Positions 53,823 to 63,878 of a stretch of 64,000 bases of DNA are shown here, piece by piece. The notes under the pieces were generated by a model. That model worked only from the letters and a program-made list of their open reading frames with translations, was not told where the DNA came from and did no database searches. The position numbers were made by a program, and so were the translations under genes. Numbering within the stretch: position 1 is the first letter of the stretch; each line of letters starts with the position of its first letter. This stretch comes from RGIG5057 sp964371585 (GTDB lineage: Bacteria; Bacillota; Clostridia; TANB77; CAG-465): the NCBI GenBank assembly GCA_964371585.1, contig CAYJMD010000001.1, forward strand, positions 1 to 64,000, written 5' to 3'.

Positions 53823-56612
53823 ATGAATAAAGTAGATTATACTTCAACACTTAATCTTCCTTCTACTTCTTTTCCAATGAGAGGTAATCTTCCAGAAAGA
53901 GAACCGTATTATTTAAAAAGATTTGAAGATGAAAAAGTATATGAAAAATTATTAGAAAAAAATAAAGATAATGAAAAATTTATACTTCATGATGGCCCGC
54001 CATATGCAAATGGTGATATACATATGGGACATTCTTTAAATAAAGTTATTAAAGATATAATAGTAAGATATAAAACTATGAATGGTTTTTATTCTCCATA
54101 TGTTCCAGGTTGGGATACACATGGTTTACCTATTGAAAAAAAGGTTCAACAAGAAAAAAATATATTTGCAAGTGAAGTTGGTGCATATAAATTTAGAAAA
54201 ATATGTGAAGATTTTGCTAAAAAAGCTATTGAAAGACAAGCAACTCAATTTAAAAGATTAGGTGGGCTTGGAGATTATGCTAAAAATAGATATTATACAT
54301 TTGATGAAGATTTTGAAGCTTCCCAAATTGAAGTTTTTTGGGAAATGTACAAAAAAGGATATATCTATAGAGATTTAAAACCTGTATACTGGTGTAGTGA
54401 TTGTAATACTGCACTTGCTGAAGCTGAAATTGAATATCATGATCATGATTCAACTTCTATTTATGTTAAATTTAATGTTGTTAATGATAAAGGTGTTCTT
54501 GCTCAGTTTGGAAATATTTCTGATATGAAATTTATTATATGGACAACAACTCCATGGACTCTTCCAGGAAATCAAGCTTTAACTGTAAATCCAGAATTTA
54601 CATATGCACTTGTTAAAAACAATGCTACAAACGAAATATATATACTTGCTAAAGATTTAGTGGAAAGTGTTATGACTATAGGAAATGTTCAAAATTATGA
54701 TATAGTTGGAGAAGTAGTAGGTAAAGATTTAGAAGGAATTATTTGCTCTAAACCATTAAATCCATCGCTACACTCAAGAGTAATATTAGGTAGTGATAAT
54801 GATCTATATGTATCTTTAGATGCAGGTACAGGAATAGTTCATACTGCTCCTGGTCATGGACATGAAGATTATCTAGCTTGTAAAAGATATAAAGATATAG
54901 AAATAATTGTACCAGTAGATGATAAAGGGTATATGACTGAAGAAGCTTTAGAATTTAAAGGTTTAAAATACAGTGACGCAAATGGTAAAATAATAGAAAA
55001 ATTAAAAAATGAAAATATATTATTTGCAGATAAAAAGTTATCTCATCAATACCCACATTGCTGGAGATGTAAAGAACCAGTAATATACAGAGCTACAACA
55101 CAATGGTTTGCTTCTGTTGAAGGATTTAGATCAGATGTTTTAAGAGAAATAAATAATGTTAAATGGCATCCATCTTGGGGTCTAGATAGAATGACAAATA
55201 TGATCAAAGACAGAGCAGATTGGTGTATTTCTAGACAAAGAGTATGGGGAGTACCAATTCCAATATTTTACTGTAGCGATTGTGGGAAAGAATTAATTAA
55301 TGAAGAGACTATTAAGAGAATAAAAACTTTAGTATCAGTTAATTCTACAAATATGTGGTATGATTTAACAGAAGAACAAATTTTAAGAGATTTAGGCAAA
55401 TGTGAACATTGTTCATCAACTAAATTTGTTAAAGAAATGGATATCATGGATGTTTGGTTTGATTCTGGTTCTACACATAAAGCAGTTATGGAAAATCCTA
55501 AATACGGTATTAATACTGATGTTGCAGATATGTATTTAGAAGGTAATGATCAATATAGAGGATGGTTCCAATCATCACTTCTTACATCTGTTGCAACTAA
55601 AGGTAAAGCTCCATATAAAGAGATATTAACTCATGGTATGGTAGTAGATGGAAATGGCAGAAAAATGTCAAAATCTTTAGGTAACGGTGTTGATCCTTTA
55701 GAAATAATAAACAAATATGGTGCAGACATTTTAAGATTATGGTGTATATCTGCTGATTATAAATCAGATGTTCGTATATCAGATGATATTTTAAAACAAG
55801 TAACAGAAGTATATAAAAAAGTTAGAAATACAGTAAGATTCTTACTTGGTAATATAAGTGATTTTAATGCTAATGTTGATTATGTTAAGTATGAAGATAG
55901 AGAAGAAATAGATAAATACATGATGCACAAGTTAAATGTTCTTGTGGAAGAACTTACTGAAGCTTATGAAGAATATGAATTCCATAGTGTATATAGTAAA
56001 CTACATAAATTCTGTACATTAGAATTAAGTAGTAAATATTTGGATGTTATGAAAGATATATTATATACATTTAGAAAAAACCATGATTTAAGAAGATCAT
56101 GTCAATCAACAATGTATGATATACTTGGAACTCTAGTTAGAGTTATAGCTCCTGTAATGTGCTTTACTTCAGAAGAAATATGGTCATTTATGAACCATTC
56201 AAATAGTGGAGATGCATTGTCAGTTATGCTTTCTGATTTCCCTAAAGTAAATAATGATTATGAAAACAATGTTGAAATGATTGATAAATGGAATAAGATT
56301 TATGAACTTAAAGATAAATATGCTAAAAACTTAGAAGAAGCAAGAGCAAATAAAGTTATAGGTAATTCACTTGATGCGCTTATTTCTGTATATACTTCAG
56401 GAGAAGAACTTGAGTTTATAAAAGCTAACATGGAAAGTATTAAACTTGTACTTATTGTTTCGGAATTTGAAATTTTTGATAATGAAGAACATAAAGTAGA
56501 AGTAGAAAAAGCTTACGGTGATAAATGTGCAAGATGTTGGACATATTCATCAACTGTTGGTAGAAATGCAAAAGATGAACATTTATGTGATAAATGTATA
56601 ACAAATATGTAA
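53823..56612 (+). CDS. ileS: isoleucyl-tRNA synthetase
   Basis: Class Ia synthetase of 929 residues. HIGH motif YANGDIHMGHSLNKVI, editing domain (WTTTPWTLPGNQAL), KMSKS motif GNGRKMSKSLGNG, and C-terminal zinc ligands CARCW...CDKC. The bacterial-type layout and the complete C-terminal zinc finger suggest a mupirocin-sensitive form, but this is inference. Likely operon gltX-ileS; no T-box leader is seen before either. Confidence 0.97.
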   Translation: MNKVDYTSTLNLPSTSFPMRGNLPEREPYYLKRFEDEKVYEKLLEKNKDNEKFILHDGPPYANGDIHMGHSLNKVIKDIIVRYKTMNGFYSPYVPGWDTHGLPIEKKVQQEKNIFASEVGAYKFRKICEDFAKKAIERQATQFKRLGGLGDYAKNRYYTFDEDFEASQIEVFWEMYKKGYIYRDLKPVYWCSDCNTALAEAEIEYHDHDSTSIYVKFNVVNDKGVLAQFGNISDMKFIIWTTTPWTLPGNQALTVNPEFTYALVKNNATNEIYILAKDLVESVMTIGNVQNYDIVGEVVGKDLEGIICSKPLNPSLHSRVILGSDNDLYVSLDAGTGIVHTAPGHGHEDYLACKRYKDIEIIVPVDDKGYMTEEALEFKGLKYSDANGKIIEKLKNENILFADKKLSHQYPHCWRCKEPVIYRATTQWFASVEGFRSDVLREINNVKWHPSWGLDRMTNMIKDRADWCISRQRVWGVPIPIFYCSDCGKELINEETIKRIKTLVSVNSTNMWYDLTEEQILRDLGKCEHCSSTKFVKEMDIMDVWFDSGSTHKAVMENPKYGINTDVADMYLEGNDQYRGWFQSSLLTSVATKGKAPYKEILTHGMVVDGNGRKMSKSLGNGVDPLEIINKYGADILRLWCISADYKSDVRISDDILKQVTEVYKKVRNTVRFLLGNISDFNANVDYVKYEDREEIDKYMMHKLNVLVEELTEAYEEYEFHSVYSKLHKFCTLELSSKYLDVMKDILYTFRKNHDLRRSCQSTMYDILGTLVRVIAPVMCFTSEEIWSFMNHSNSGDALSVMLSDFPKVNNDYENNVEMIDKWNKIYELKDKYAKNLEEARANKVIGNSLDALISVYTSGEELEFIKANMESIKLVLIVSEFEIFDNEEHKVEVEKAYGDKCARCWTYSSTVGRNAKDEHLCDKCITNM

Positions 56613-56623
56613 TATGAAAATAG

Positions 56624-56660
56624 AGTGCTAAGTACAATTTAAGTATTTAGCACTTTATTT
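56624..56660 (+). terminator. terminator of gltX-ileS
   Basis: Stem AGTGCTAAGTAC/GTATTTAGCACT (one wobble) followed by TTATTT. Confidence 0.8.
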
Positions 56661-56721
56661 GATATTAGTGCATATTAATGATATAATTATAATACAAAAT
56701 ATAACATAAGGAGGAATAAAT

Positions 56722-58326
56722 ATGTTAAAAAAAGTTTTAATATACATGGCATTATTAATCACACTATTAGTAATGTATTATATTTCATTACCAACTCTTG
56801 CTATAAATTCTATTGATGGATTATTTACTATATTCTTTGCAATAGTTGTTTGTTTAATAGTAATTGGACTAACGAATTATACTAAAATTACTAATAAAAA
56901 GGTGATTAATATAGGTATAGGTGTTTGCTGCCTTTTTCCTATGCTTTTAATACTATTAAGTGTTATTAGTTCACCACTTTTTAATGCTGGAGCATATGCT
57001 GAGCAAATAGGTGAAATTGAAGAAAAACCATTTAATGAAAGTATACTACCAGTAGATAATTCACAATTACCTACAGTGGATATAGAGCTTGCGTATAAGC
57101 AAGGTGAAAAAGTTTTAGGACAAATACCATCACTTGGTTCACAAGTTGTAATAGGAGAATTTACACTTCAAGAAGTTGCAGATAACCTTATATATGTAGC
57201 ACCTCTTGAACATACAGATATACTTAAGTATTTAACTAATCAAACAACTCCAGGATATATAACAGTATCAGCAACTGATTCTAGTGATGTTAAACTTGTT
57301 CAAGATTTAAGTGGAGAAAGTATAAATTTAAAATATTTACATAGTTCTTCATTTGGAGATTATCTTTTAAGACATGTTAAATTTAATGGTTATGCATTTG
57401 ACTTAATAACTGATCCATCATTTGAGTTAGATGATAACGGTAGACCATTTTATGTAATAACTAAATATACAAATGAAATATTTTTAGCAGCTCCAGAAGC
57501 TATAGGAACAGTTATTTGTGATGTTCAAACAGGACAAATAACTGAATATAGTATTGAAGAAACTCCTGAGTGGGTAGATAGAATAATTCCAGTAGACTTT
57601 GTAGAAGCTCAAATAGATAATAATGGTGAGTATATTCATGGTATATTTAATTTTTCAAATAAAGATAAATATATGAAAACTCCAGGTATGATTATTGTAT
57701 ATAGTGCAGGCGAATGTTATTATTATACAGGCCTTACTTCTGTAGGATCTGATGAATCTGTAATAGCATTTATGATGGTAAATACAAGAACAAAAGAAAC
57801 AGTTAAATTTAATATGAGTGGAGCTACTGAAACAGCAGCTATGAGTAGTGCACAAGGTTTAGTACAAGATATGGGATATTATTCAACTATACCTATCCCA
57901 ATTAATTTAAACTCAATACCAACATATTTTATGACTCTTAAGGATTCTGAAGGACTTGTTAAAAGTTATGCTATGGTAAATATTGAAAACTACTCTATTG
58001 CAGCAGTTGGAACAAGTATAGCAGAAGCTAAAAGAAATTATATAAGTAATGTTTCTTCATCTGGGAATAATAGTAGTTTAAATGCAGAAAGTTTAACTAA
58101 AACTATAACAGGTAAAGTTACAAGAATAAGTAGTAATATAGAAAATGGAAATACAAATTATTATATGGTACTAGATAATAATTTAAAAAATTTATATATA
58201 GCTCCATATAACATAAGTGAAGAACTTCCAGTAACAAGAGAAAATGATGAAGTTCAAATTACATATATGGAGACAGATATAGGATCTATATCAATAACTT
58301 CATTTGATAACTTAATGTTACAATAG
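56722..58326 (+). CDS. conserved three-helix membrane protein of unknown function
   Basis: 534 residues. Three N-terminal membrane helices (about 4-24, 30-50 and 62-85) and a large external domain containing two or three PepSY-like alpha/beta units (KPFYVITKY-type strands, TPGMIIVYSAGECYYYTG, ETAAMSSAQGLVQDMGYYST, PTYFMTLKDSEGLVKSYAMV). An OB-like unit closes the C-terminus (ITGKVTRISSNIENG). Such proteins recur in Bacillota and mollicutes without known function; wall or membrane homeostasis is a guess. RBS AAGGAGG. Confidence 0.6.
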   Translation: MLKKVLIYMALLITLLVMYYISLPTLAINSIDGLFTIFFAIVVCLIVIGLTNYTKITNKKVINIGIGVCCLFPMLLILLSVISSPLFNAGAYAEQIGEIEEKPFNESILPVDNSQLPTVDIELAYKQGEKVLGQIPSLGSQVVIGEFTLQEVADNLIYVAPLEHTDILKYLTNQTTPGYITVSATDSSDVKLVQDLSGESINLKYLHSSSFGDYLLRHVKFNGYAFDLITDPSFELDDNGRPFYVITKYTNEIFLAAPEAIGTVICDVQTGQITEYSIEETPEWVDRIIPVDFVEAQIDNNGEYIHGIFNFSNKDKYMKTPGMIIVYSAGECYYYTGLTSVGSDESVIAFMMVNTRTKETVKFNMSGATETAAMSSAQGLVQDMGYYSTIPIPINLNSIPTYFMTLKDSEGLVKSYAMVNIENYSIAAVGTSIAEAKRNYISNVSSSGNNSSLNAESLTKTITGKVTRISSNIENGNTNYYMVLDNNLKNLYIAPYNISEELPVTRENDEVQITYMETDIGSISITSFDNLMLQ

Positions 58327-58377
58327 TATAAATAAAATAATAAACAGTAAATAATAAAAAAACTTCTAATAAAAATA

Positions 58378-58425
58378 AATACTCCTAACTACTTAATATC
58401 AATTAGTAGTTGGGGGTATTTTTAT
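58378..58425 (+). terminator. strong intrinsic terminator
   Basis: About 16-bp stem, AATACTCCTAACTACT with AGTAGTTGGGGGTATT, including G-T pairs, followed by TTTTATT. Confidence 0.88.
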
Positions 58426-58516
58426 TAAGTGTTAAGTAACAATTTTCTCTAAATATATTGTAACAGTATTATATATATATGAGTATAATATACTAGTATA
58501 AAAGGAATGTGATTAA

Positions 58517-59662
58517 ATGAGAAAAGTTTATGTGGATTATAACGCAACAACATATGTTAAAGATGAAGTATTAAAAGAAATGTTGCCATATTTTAAAGAT
58601 AAATTTGGGAATCCATCTAGTATATATGAAGCTGGTATGATAGCTAAAAATGATATAAATAATGCAAGAAAAAGGATTGCTAAAATAATAAATGCTAAAG
58701 AAGATGAAATATATTTTACGGGTTCTGGTACGGAAGCAGATAATACAGCACTTAAAGGAATAATGAGAGCAAATTTATCTAAAGGTAATCATTTAATTAC
58801 TACCAAAATAGAGCATCATGCTATTTTAAATACTTGTAAATGTTTGGAGGATGAAGGTTTTGAAGTCACGTATTTAAATGTTGATGCTACAGGTAAAATA
58901 GATTTAGAGGAATTAAAAAAATCTATTAAAGATACTACAGTTTTAGTTAGTGTAATAATGGCAAATAATGAAATAGGAACTATTCAAGATATACAAAGTA
59001 TAGGGAAAATATGCAAAGATAATAATGTTATATTCCATAGTGATGCTGTTCAAGCAGTAGGTCTTATCCCTATTGATGTAGAAAAAGATAATCTAGATAG
59101 TATAAGTGTATCAGCACATAAATTCTATGGTCCTAAAGGTGTAGGAATGTTATACATGAAAAACAATGTACTTTTCAAATCATTAATTGATGGTGGACAT
59201 CAAGAGTTAGGTAAAAGAGCTGGAACTGAAAATGTACCAAGTATTATGGCTATGGCTAAAGCTATGGAAATTGCTACAAATAATATTGAAGAAACTAATG
59301 TTAAAAATAGTAGTATTAGGGATTATTTAAAAAAAGAAATATTAAGAAAAATTAGTAATGTAAGAATAAATGGTGATCTAGAAGATAAGCTTAGTAATAA
59401 TTTAAATATACATATCGAAGGTGTAGATTGTAACTTAATATTGTTAAAGTTAAATAATAAAGGTATTTATGCTTCATGTTCAAGCGCATGTAATAGTTCT
59501 ACTAAAGATCCTTCGCATGTACTAAAAGCAATTGGTCTTAGCGATAAAGAATGTTTAAGTAGCATTAGATTTTCTGTTGGTGAAAAAGTTACATATTCAG
59601 ATATTGATTACATTGTGTATCAATTGTCTAATATAATTAATGAAATAAGAGGTAATGAATAA
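58517..59662 (+). CDS. cysteine desulfurase (NifS/IscS type)
   Basis: PLP enzyme that delivers sulfur from cysteine. VYVDYNATTYVKDEVLKEML at the N-terminus, the PLP lysine in SVSAHKFYGPKGVGML, and the catalytic cysteine loop ASCSSACNSSTKDPSH. 381 residues, group I. mnmA lies two genes downstream, so this enzyme probably supplies sulfur for tRNA 2-thiouridine; it could also serve iron-sulfur assembly, though no iscU is next to it. Confidence 0.95.
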   Translation: MRKVYVDYNATTYVKDEVLKEMLPYFKDKFGNPSSIYEAGMIAKNDINNARKRIAKIINAKEDEIYFTGSGTEADNTALKGIMRANLSKGNHLITTKIEHHAILNTCKCLEDEGFEVTYLNVDATGKIDLEELKKSIKDTTVLVSVIMANNEIGTIQDIQSIGKICKDNNVIFHSDAVQAVGLIPIDVEKDNLDSISVSAHKFYGPKGVGMLYMKNNVLFKSLIDGGHQELGKRAGTENVPSIMAMAKAMEIATNNIEETNVKNSSIRDYLKKEILRKISNVRINGDLEDKLSNNLNIHIEGVDCNLILLKLNNKGIYASCSSACNSSTKDPSHVLKAIGLSDKECLSSIRFSVGEKVTYSDIDYIVYQLSNIINEIRGNE

Positions 59663-59703
59663 AAATCATTATCTTTGTTTTGTTATATAATCCTAACAAA
59701 TGG

Positions 59704-59732
59704 TTGAAAAACAATAAAAATAATGGTATAAT
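59704..59732 (+). promoter_or_regulatory. sigma-A promoter for the DtxR-like gene and mnmA
   Basis: TTGAAA (59704-59709), a 17-nt spacer and TATAAT (59727-59732). Confidence 0.7.
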
Positions 59733-59760
59733 GTTATGTATATAATTAATAGGAGGTCGT

Positions 59761-60264
59761 ATGACAGCATCACAACAAGAATATTTAAAAGTAATATATA
59801 TACTAACTTTAAATAGTGATAAAGCCAGAGTTACAGATATTGCGATTAATCTTAACTGTTCAAAAGCAAGTGTTAACAATGCAATAAAAATATTAAATAA
59901 TCAAGGGTTATTAAAATATGAATCATATGGAGATATAGAATTAACTGAAATAGGAATTAAAAAAGCTAGAGAAATAATAAAAAATCATAATACAATTAAA
60001 ACATTTTTAATAAATGTACTTAATATAAACGAAGAAGTAGCTCAAGAAGAAGCAAGAAATATACAGTATTCAGCTTCAGAAGATACAATTAACAGATTTG
60101 AATTATACATTCAAAGTGTTATTGATGTAAACACCTTAAGTTGTGATTACAATCCATTAAATGAAAAATGTCAAAAATGTTCTAATAAAAGATCTAAAAG
60201 AAGGTTTGATGTTAATAATATAAAAAACAGAAATAGTAAATATAAAATGAAGGAGAATAAATGA
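59761..60264 (+). CDS. DtxR/MntR-family metal-dependent repressor
   Basis: 167 residues. An N-terminal winged helix-turn-helix (QQEYLKVIYILTLN, VTDIAINLNCSKASVNNAIK) leads into the metal-binding dimerisation part (SASEDTINRFELYIQSVID) and a C-terminal basic tail with a CxxC (CQKCSNKRSKRR). The family senses Fe2+ or Mn2+. The start ATG follows AGGAGG. It overlaps mnmA by 4 bases (ATGA), so the two are translationally coupled. Confidence 0.82.
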   Translation: MTASQQEYLKVIYILTLNSDKARVTDIAINLNCSKASVNNAIKILNNQGLLKYESYGDIELTEIGIKKAREIIKNHNTIKTFLINVLNINEEVAQEEARNIQYSASEDTINRFELYIQSVIDVNTLSCDYNPLNEKCQKCSNKRSKRRFDVNNIKNRNSKYKMKENK

Positions 60265-61298
60265 AGAAAGTATTGTTAGGTATGAGTGGTGGCGTAGATA
60301 GTAGTACATCAGCAATATTACTGCAAAAAGAAGGATATGAAGTTGTAGGATGTACAATGAGATTATTTAATTGTAATAACGGGATAGATCAAAATAGTAT
60401 TGATGCTAAAAAGGTTTGTGATAAACTTGGAATAGTGCATTATACTTTTGATTTTAGTAGTGATTTTGATAAATATGTAATTTCAAATTTTATTGATACA
60501 TATTCCAAAGGAAAAACACCTAATCCATGTATTGAATGTAATAAATATCTAAAATTTAAAGCTATGTATGAAAAAGCAAAAGAATTAAACTGTGAGTATA
60601 TAGCAACAGGTCATTATGCTGATGTTATGTTCAGTGAAAAATTTAATAAAAATGTTCTTATTAAATCACAAAATGAAAAGAAAGATCAAAGTTATTTCTT
60701 ATACAATATCGATAAAAAAATAGTTGATAAATTGATTTTTCCACTAGCTAAGTTTACATCAAAAGATGAAATTAGAAAAATAGCTGCTGAGCATTCTTTA
60801 GAAGTTGCAAGTAAGCCAGATAGTGAAGATATTTGTTTTATACCAGAAGGTAATTATATTGATTTTCTTACTAAAAAAGGAGTAAAACTAAAACAAGGTA
60901 ATTTTATTGAAAAAGATGGTAAAGTTATAAAAAGACATGAAGGTATTGAAAGATATACTGTAGGCCAAAGAAAAGGCTTAGGTATTTCTAGACAAACACC
61001 AAGTTATGTTGTTGGTTTTAAAAATAATGATGTAATTATAGGTGAAGAAAAAGATATCTATTTAAAAGAAGTTAAAGTTCAAAACATAAATTATTTAATA
61101 GAAGATTTAGATAAACCTTTAGAAGTTATGGCAAAAATTCGTTATGCTTCAAAAGCTTCAAAAGCAGTCATTTATCCTAAAGATAATAATGAGGCTCTTG
61201 TTGTATTTGAAGAACTTCAAAGAGCTGTAACACCAGGACAAGCAATAGTATTTTATATAGATGAAAATATAGTGTTTGGTGGCGGTAAAATAGTTTAG
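60261..61298 (+). CDS. mnmA: tRNA 2-thiouridylase MnmA
   Basis: Thiolates the wobble uridine of Lys, Glu and Gln tRNAs. PP-loop GMSGGVDSSTSAILL at residues 6-20, the first active cysteine in TPNPCIECNKYLKF, the second in DSEDICFIPEGNY, and the C-terminal RYTVGQRKGLGI strand. 345 residues is typical. Coupled to the DtxR-like gene; the desulfurase lies just upstream. Confidence 0.96.
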   Translation: MKKVLLGMSGGVDSSTSAILLQKEGYEVVGCTMRLFNCNNGIDQNSIDAKKVCDKLGIVHYTFDFSSDFDKYVISNFIDTYSKGKTPNPCIECNKYLKFKAMYEKAKELNCEYIATGHYADVMFSEKFNKNVLIKSQNEKKDQSYFLYNIDKKIVDKLIFPLAKFTSKDEIRKIAAEHSLEVASKPDSEDICFIPEGNYIDFLTKKGVKLKQGNFIEKDGKVIKRHEGIERYTVGQRKGLGISRQTPSYVVGFKNNDVIIGEEKDIYLKEVKVQNINYLIEDLDKPLEVMAKIRYASKASKAVIYPKDNNEALVVFEELQRAVTPGQAIVFYIDENIVFGGGKIV

Positions 61299-61411
61299 AT
61301 TCATACTACTATATCTATATTTTGAGTAAATAATGTTAAATGTTTTAAAAGCTTGTAATAATAGATTAAATATGATATAATCTATACATAAAATATTGAG
61401 GAGGAGATCAG

Positions 61412-61654
61412 ATGGGAATATTAGACTGGATACTATCTATTACAACAGTTATAATTGGAGTAATAACAACTATAGTTATAATGATGCAAAGTTCTAAAAC
61501 AGCAGGAAACGCAGTTGTAAATGATTCAAATACATTTTATGCAAGTAATAAATCAAAAACTTTAGATGGATTATTATCTAAATATACAGTTATATTATCG
61601 TTAGTATTTATAGCACTTTGTACTGCTACAACAATTTCTATTATGATAATATAA
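61412..61654 (+). CDS. secG: preprotein translocase subunit SecG
   Basis: 80 residues with two membrane helices (about 4-26 and 58-78) and the linking segment MMQSSKTAGNAVVNDSNTFY, whose Q-S-S-K pattern is the SecG signature. Preceded by GAGGAGGAG and a TATAAT near 61376. It starts the conserved secG-rnr-smpB block. Confidence 0.93.
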   Translation: MGILDWILSITTVIIGVITTIVIMMQSSKTAGNAVVNDSNTFYASNKSKTLDGLLSKYTVILSLVFIALCTATTISIMII

Positions 61655-61677
61655 TATAAAAGAAAAGAAGGTTAATA

Positions 61678-63861
61678 ATGAAAAAAAATAATTTTAAATT
61701 TAATAAAAAAAGAAGTAGTAATAAAACTACTCCTGATATAAATAAAGATTATATGCTAAGGAAGAATAAAATATCTTCCTTTTTTCATAGGAAAAAATAT
61801 GTACCTATGACAAAAAAAGAAATAGCTACTCTTTTAAATATATCAAAAAAGGACATGCCATATTTAGATTTAATGCTTAAAGAACTAGAAAATAGTGGTA
61901 AAATTGTTCTTAATAAATCAAGAAGATACATTGTTGTTAAAGATGAAAAGAAAATCAAATGTATTTTTGATTATAAAGGTGAATATGGTTTTGGCATTAT
62001 AATAGATAGTGATGAAGAAGATATATTTATTCCAGCTCACTATATGAGTAATGCTATGAATAAAGATGAAGTAGAAGTTATTTTAGATAAAACTTCAAAC
62101 TTTAGAAAAAGTAGAAAAGTTGGTAAAATAGTAAATATTATAAAAAGAAGTATTACTAGTGTAATGGGAGAAATTATACAATTATCATCAAACTACTATG
62201 TATTACCATTAGATAAAAAAATACCTAATATATTAATTAGTAACTTTTCAAAAGATTATAATATAGGTGATGTGGTAGAAATAAAGATTACTCAATATCC
62301 TACTAGAAACGGTAATATGGCTGGTGATATAGTAAGAAATATTGGTTCTAAAGAGGCAACTAAAACATATGTAGATGCACTTTACTATACTCATGATTTA
62401 GATAAAATGGAAAGTTTCTCTAAAGAAGTAGAAGAAGAGGTTAGTAAGATTCCTTCTGAAGTACAAACGGTTGATTTACTTTCAAGAGTAGATAGAACAA
62501 GAGAAAATGTATTTACAATAGATAGTTATGAAGCTAAAGATTTAGATGACGCTATATCTATCAAATTAAATGATGATGGTACATATAAATTATCAGTATA
62601 TATTGCAGATGTAAGTCATTATGTAAGAGAAGGTACTAAACTTGGTGAAGAAGCTTTAAAAAGAGCTACAAGTATTTATGTACCTGGTTCTGTTATTCCA
62701 ATGCTTCCTAAAAAATTATCAAATGGTATATGTAGCTTAAGTGAAAATGAGCTAAGACTTGTACTTGCTATTGATATGGATATAGATAATCAAGGTAATG
62801 TGATTAAAGAAACTATATTTAAAGGATATATTAAATCTAAGAAAAAGATGACTTATGAAAATGTATATAAAGCTTTAGAAGGTACAGATCCAAATATTAC
62901 TGAGGAATATAAAGAGTTTTTACCAGACTTAAAACTTATGAAAAAATTAGCTGATATATTAACTGCTAAAAGATATGAACTTGGAAGTATTAATTTTGAC
63001 ATACCAGAAACAAAAATTGTTTTAGACAAAGATGGAAATGTGGAAGGAATTAAACAATATCCTATAAATTATGCAAATAAAATGATAGAAGAGTTTATGC
63101 TTATTAGTAATTTAACAGTTGCTAAAAAGTTTTTAAATCTTAATCTTCCATTTATATACCGTATACATGAAACACCAGATGAAGAGAAATTAAGAAACTT
63201 AAATGAGATACTAACAGGGTATAATAAAAAATTAAAATCTGTTAAAAATGTAACTCCTAAAATGATGCAAGAAGTTATGGAAGATTTTAAATCAGAAGAA
63301 GAAAAACAAGTGCTTAGTACAATAGCACTTAGAACTTTAAAGTTGGCTAAGTATAGTGAAGAATGTATTGGACATTTCGGTCTTGCATTTAAATACTATT
63401 GTCACTTTACTTCTCCAATAAGAAGATATCCAGATTTATTTATTCATAGAGTAATAAGTGATTATATACTAAATGGAAATAAATTAAGTAATAAAGATAA
63501 AGAAAGATATGAGAAACAAGCACCAAATTATTCTATGATTTCAACTGATAGAGAGAAAAACTCTACTCTTATTGAAAGAGATTTTGATGATTTATATATG
63601 GCTATATATATGAAAGATCATATTGATGAGGAATTTGAAGCTAGAATATCTTCAGTAACTTCTTTTGGCATGTTTGTAAAATTAGAAAATACTGTTGAAG
63701 GTTTAGTTCATATAACAACTTTAAATGGATTTTATGAATTTGATGATAAAAAGTATATACTAAAAAGTGGTAAAACAATATATAAAATAGGTGATAAGGT
63801 TAAAGTTAAATTAACAGGTGTAGATGTAAAATTAAAAGAGGTTAACTTTAAACTGGTTTAG
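61678..63861 (+). CDS. rnr: ribonuclease R
   Basis: 3'-5' exoribonuclease of the RNB family. A lysine- and asparagine-rich N-terminal tail, a helix-turn-helix (about 40-80), cold-shock domains (about 95-220), RNB catalytic centre (DSYEAKDLDDAISIKL with the metal-binding aspartates; DVSHYVREGTKLGEEA) and a C-terminal S1 domain (EFEARISSVTSFGMFVKLEN, then TVEGLVHITTL). 727 residues. RNase R degrades defective mRNAs with SmpB-tmRNA, which fits the next gene. Confidence 0.96.
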   Translation: MKKNNFKFNKKRSSNKTTPDINKDYMLRKNKISSFFHRKKYVPMTKKEIATLLNISKKDMPYLDLMLKELENSGKIVLNKSRRYIVVKDEKKIKCIFDYKGEYGFGIIIDSDEEDIFIPAHYMSNAMNKDEVEVILDKTSNFRKSRKVGKIVNIIKRSITSVMGEIIQLSSNYYVLPLDKKIPNILISNFSKDYNIGDVVEIKITQYPTRNGNMAGDIVRNIGSKEATKTYVDALYYTHDLDKMESFSKEVEEEVSKIPSEVQTVDLLSRVDRTRENVFTIDSYEAKDLDDAISIKLNDDGTYKLSVYIADVSHYVREGTKLGEEALKRATSIYVPGSVIPMLPKKLSNGICSLSENELRLVLAIDMDIDNQGNVIKETIFKGYIKSKKKMTYENVYKALEGTDPNITEEYKEFLPDLKLMKKLADILTAKRYELGSINFDIPETKIVLDKDGNVEGIKQYPINYANKMIEEFMLISNLTVAKKFLNLNLPFIYRIHETPDEEKLRNLNEILTGYNKKLKSVKNVTPKMMQEVMEDFKSEEEKQVLSTIALRTLKLAKYSEECIGHFGLAFKYYCHFTSPIRRYPDLFIHRVISDYILNGNKLSNKDKERYEKQAPNYSMISTDREKNSTLIERDFDDLYMAIYMKDHIDEEFEARISSVTSFGMFVKLENTVEGLVHITTLNGFYEFDDKKYILKSGKTIYKIGDKVKVKLTGVDVKLKEVNFKLV

Positions 63862-63878
63862 AGTAGGAGTATGATTTG

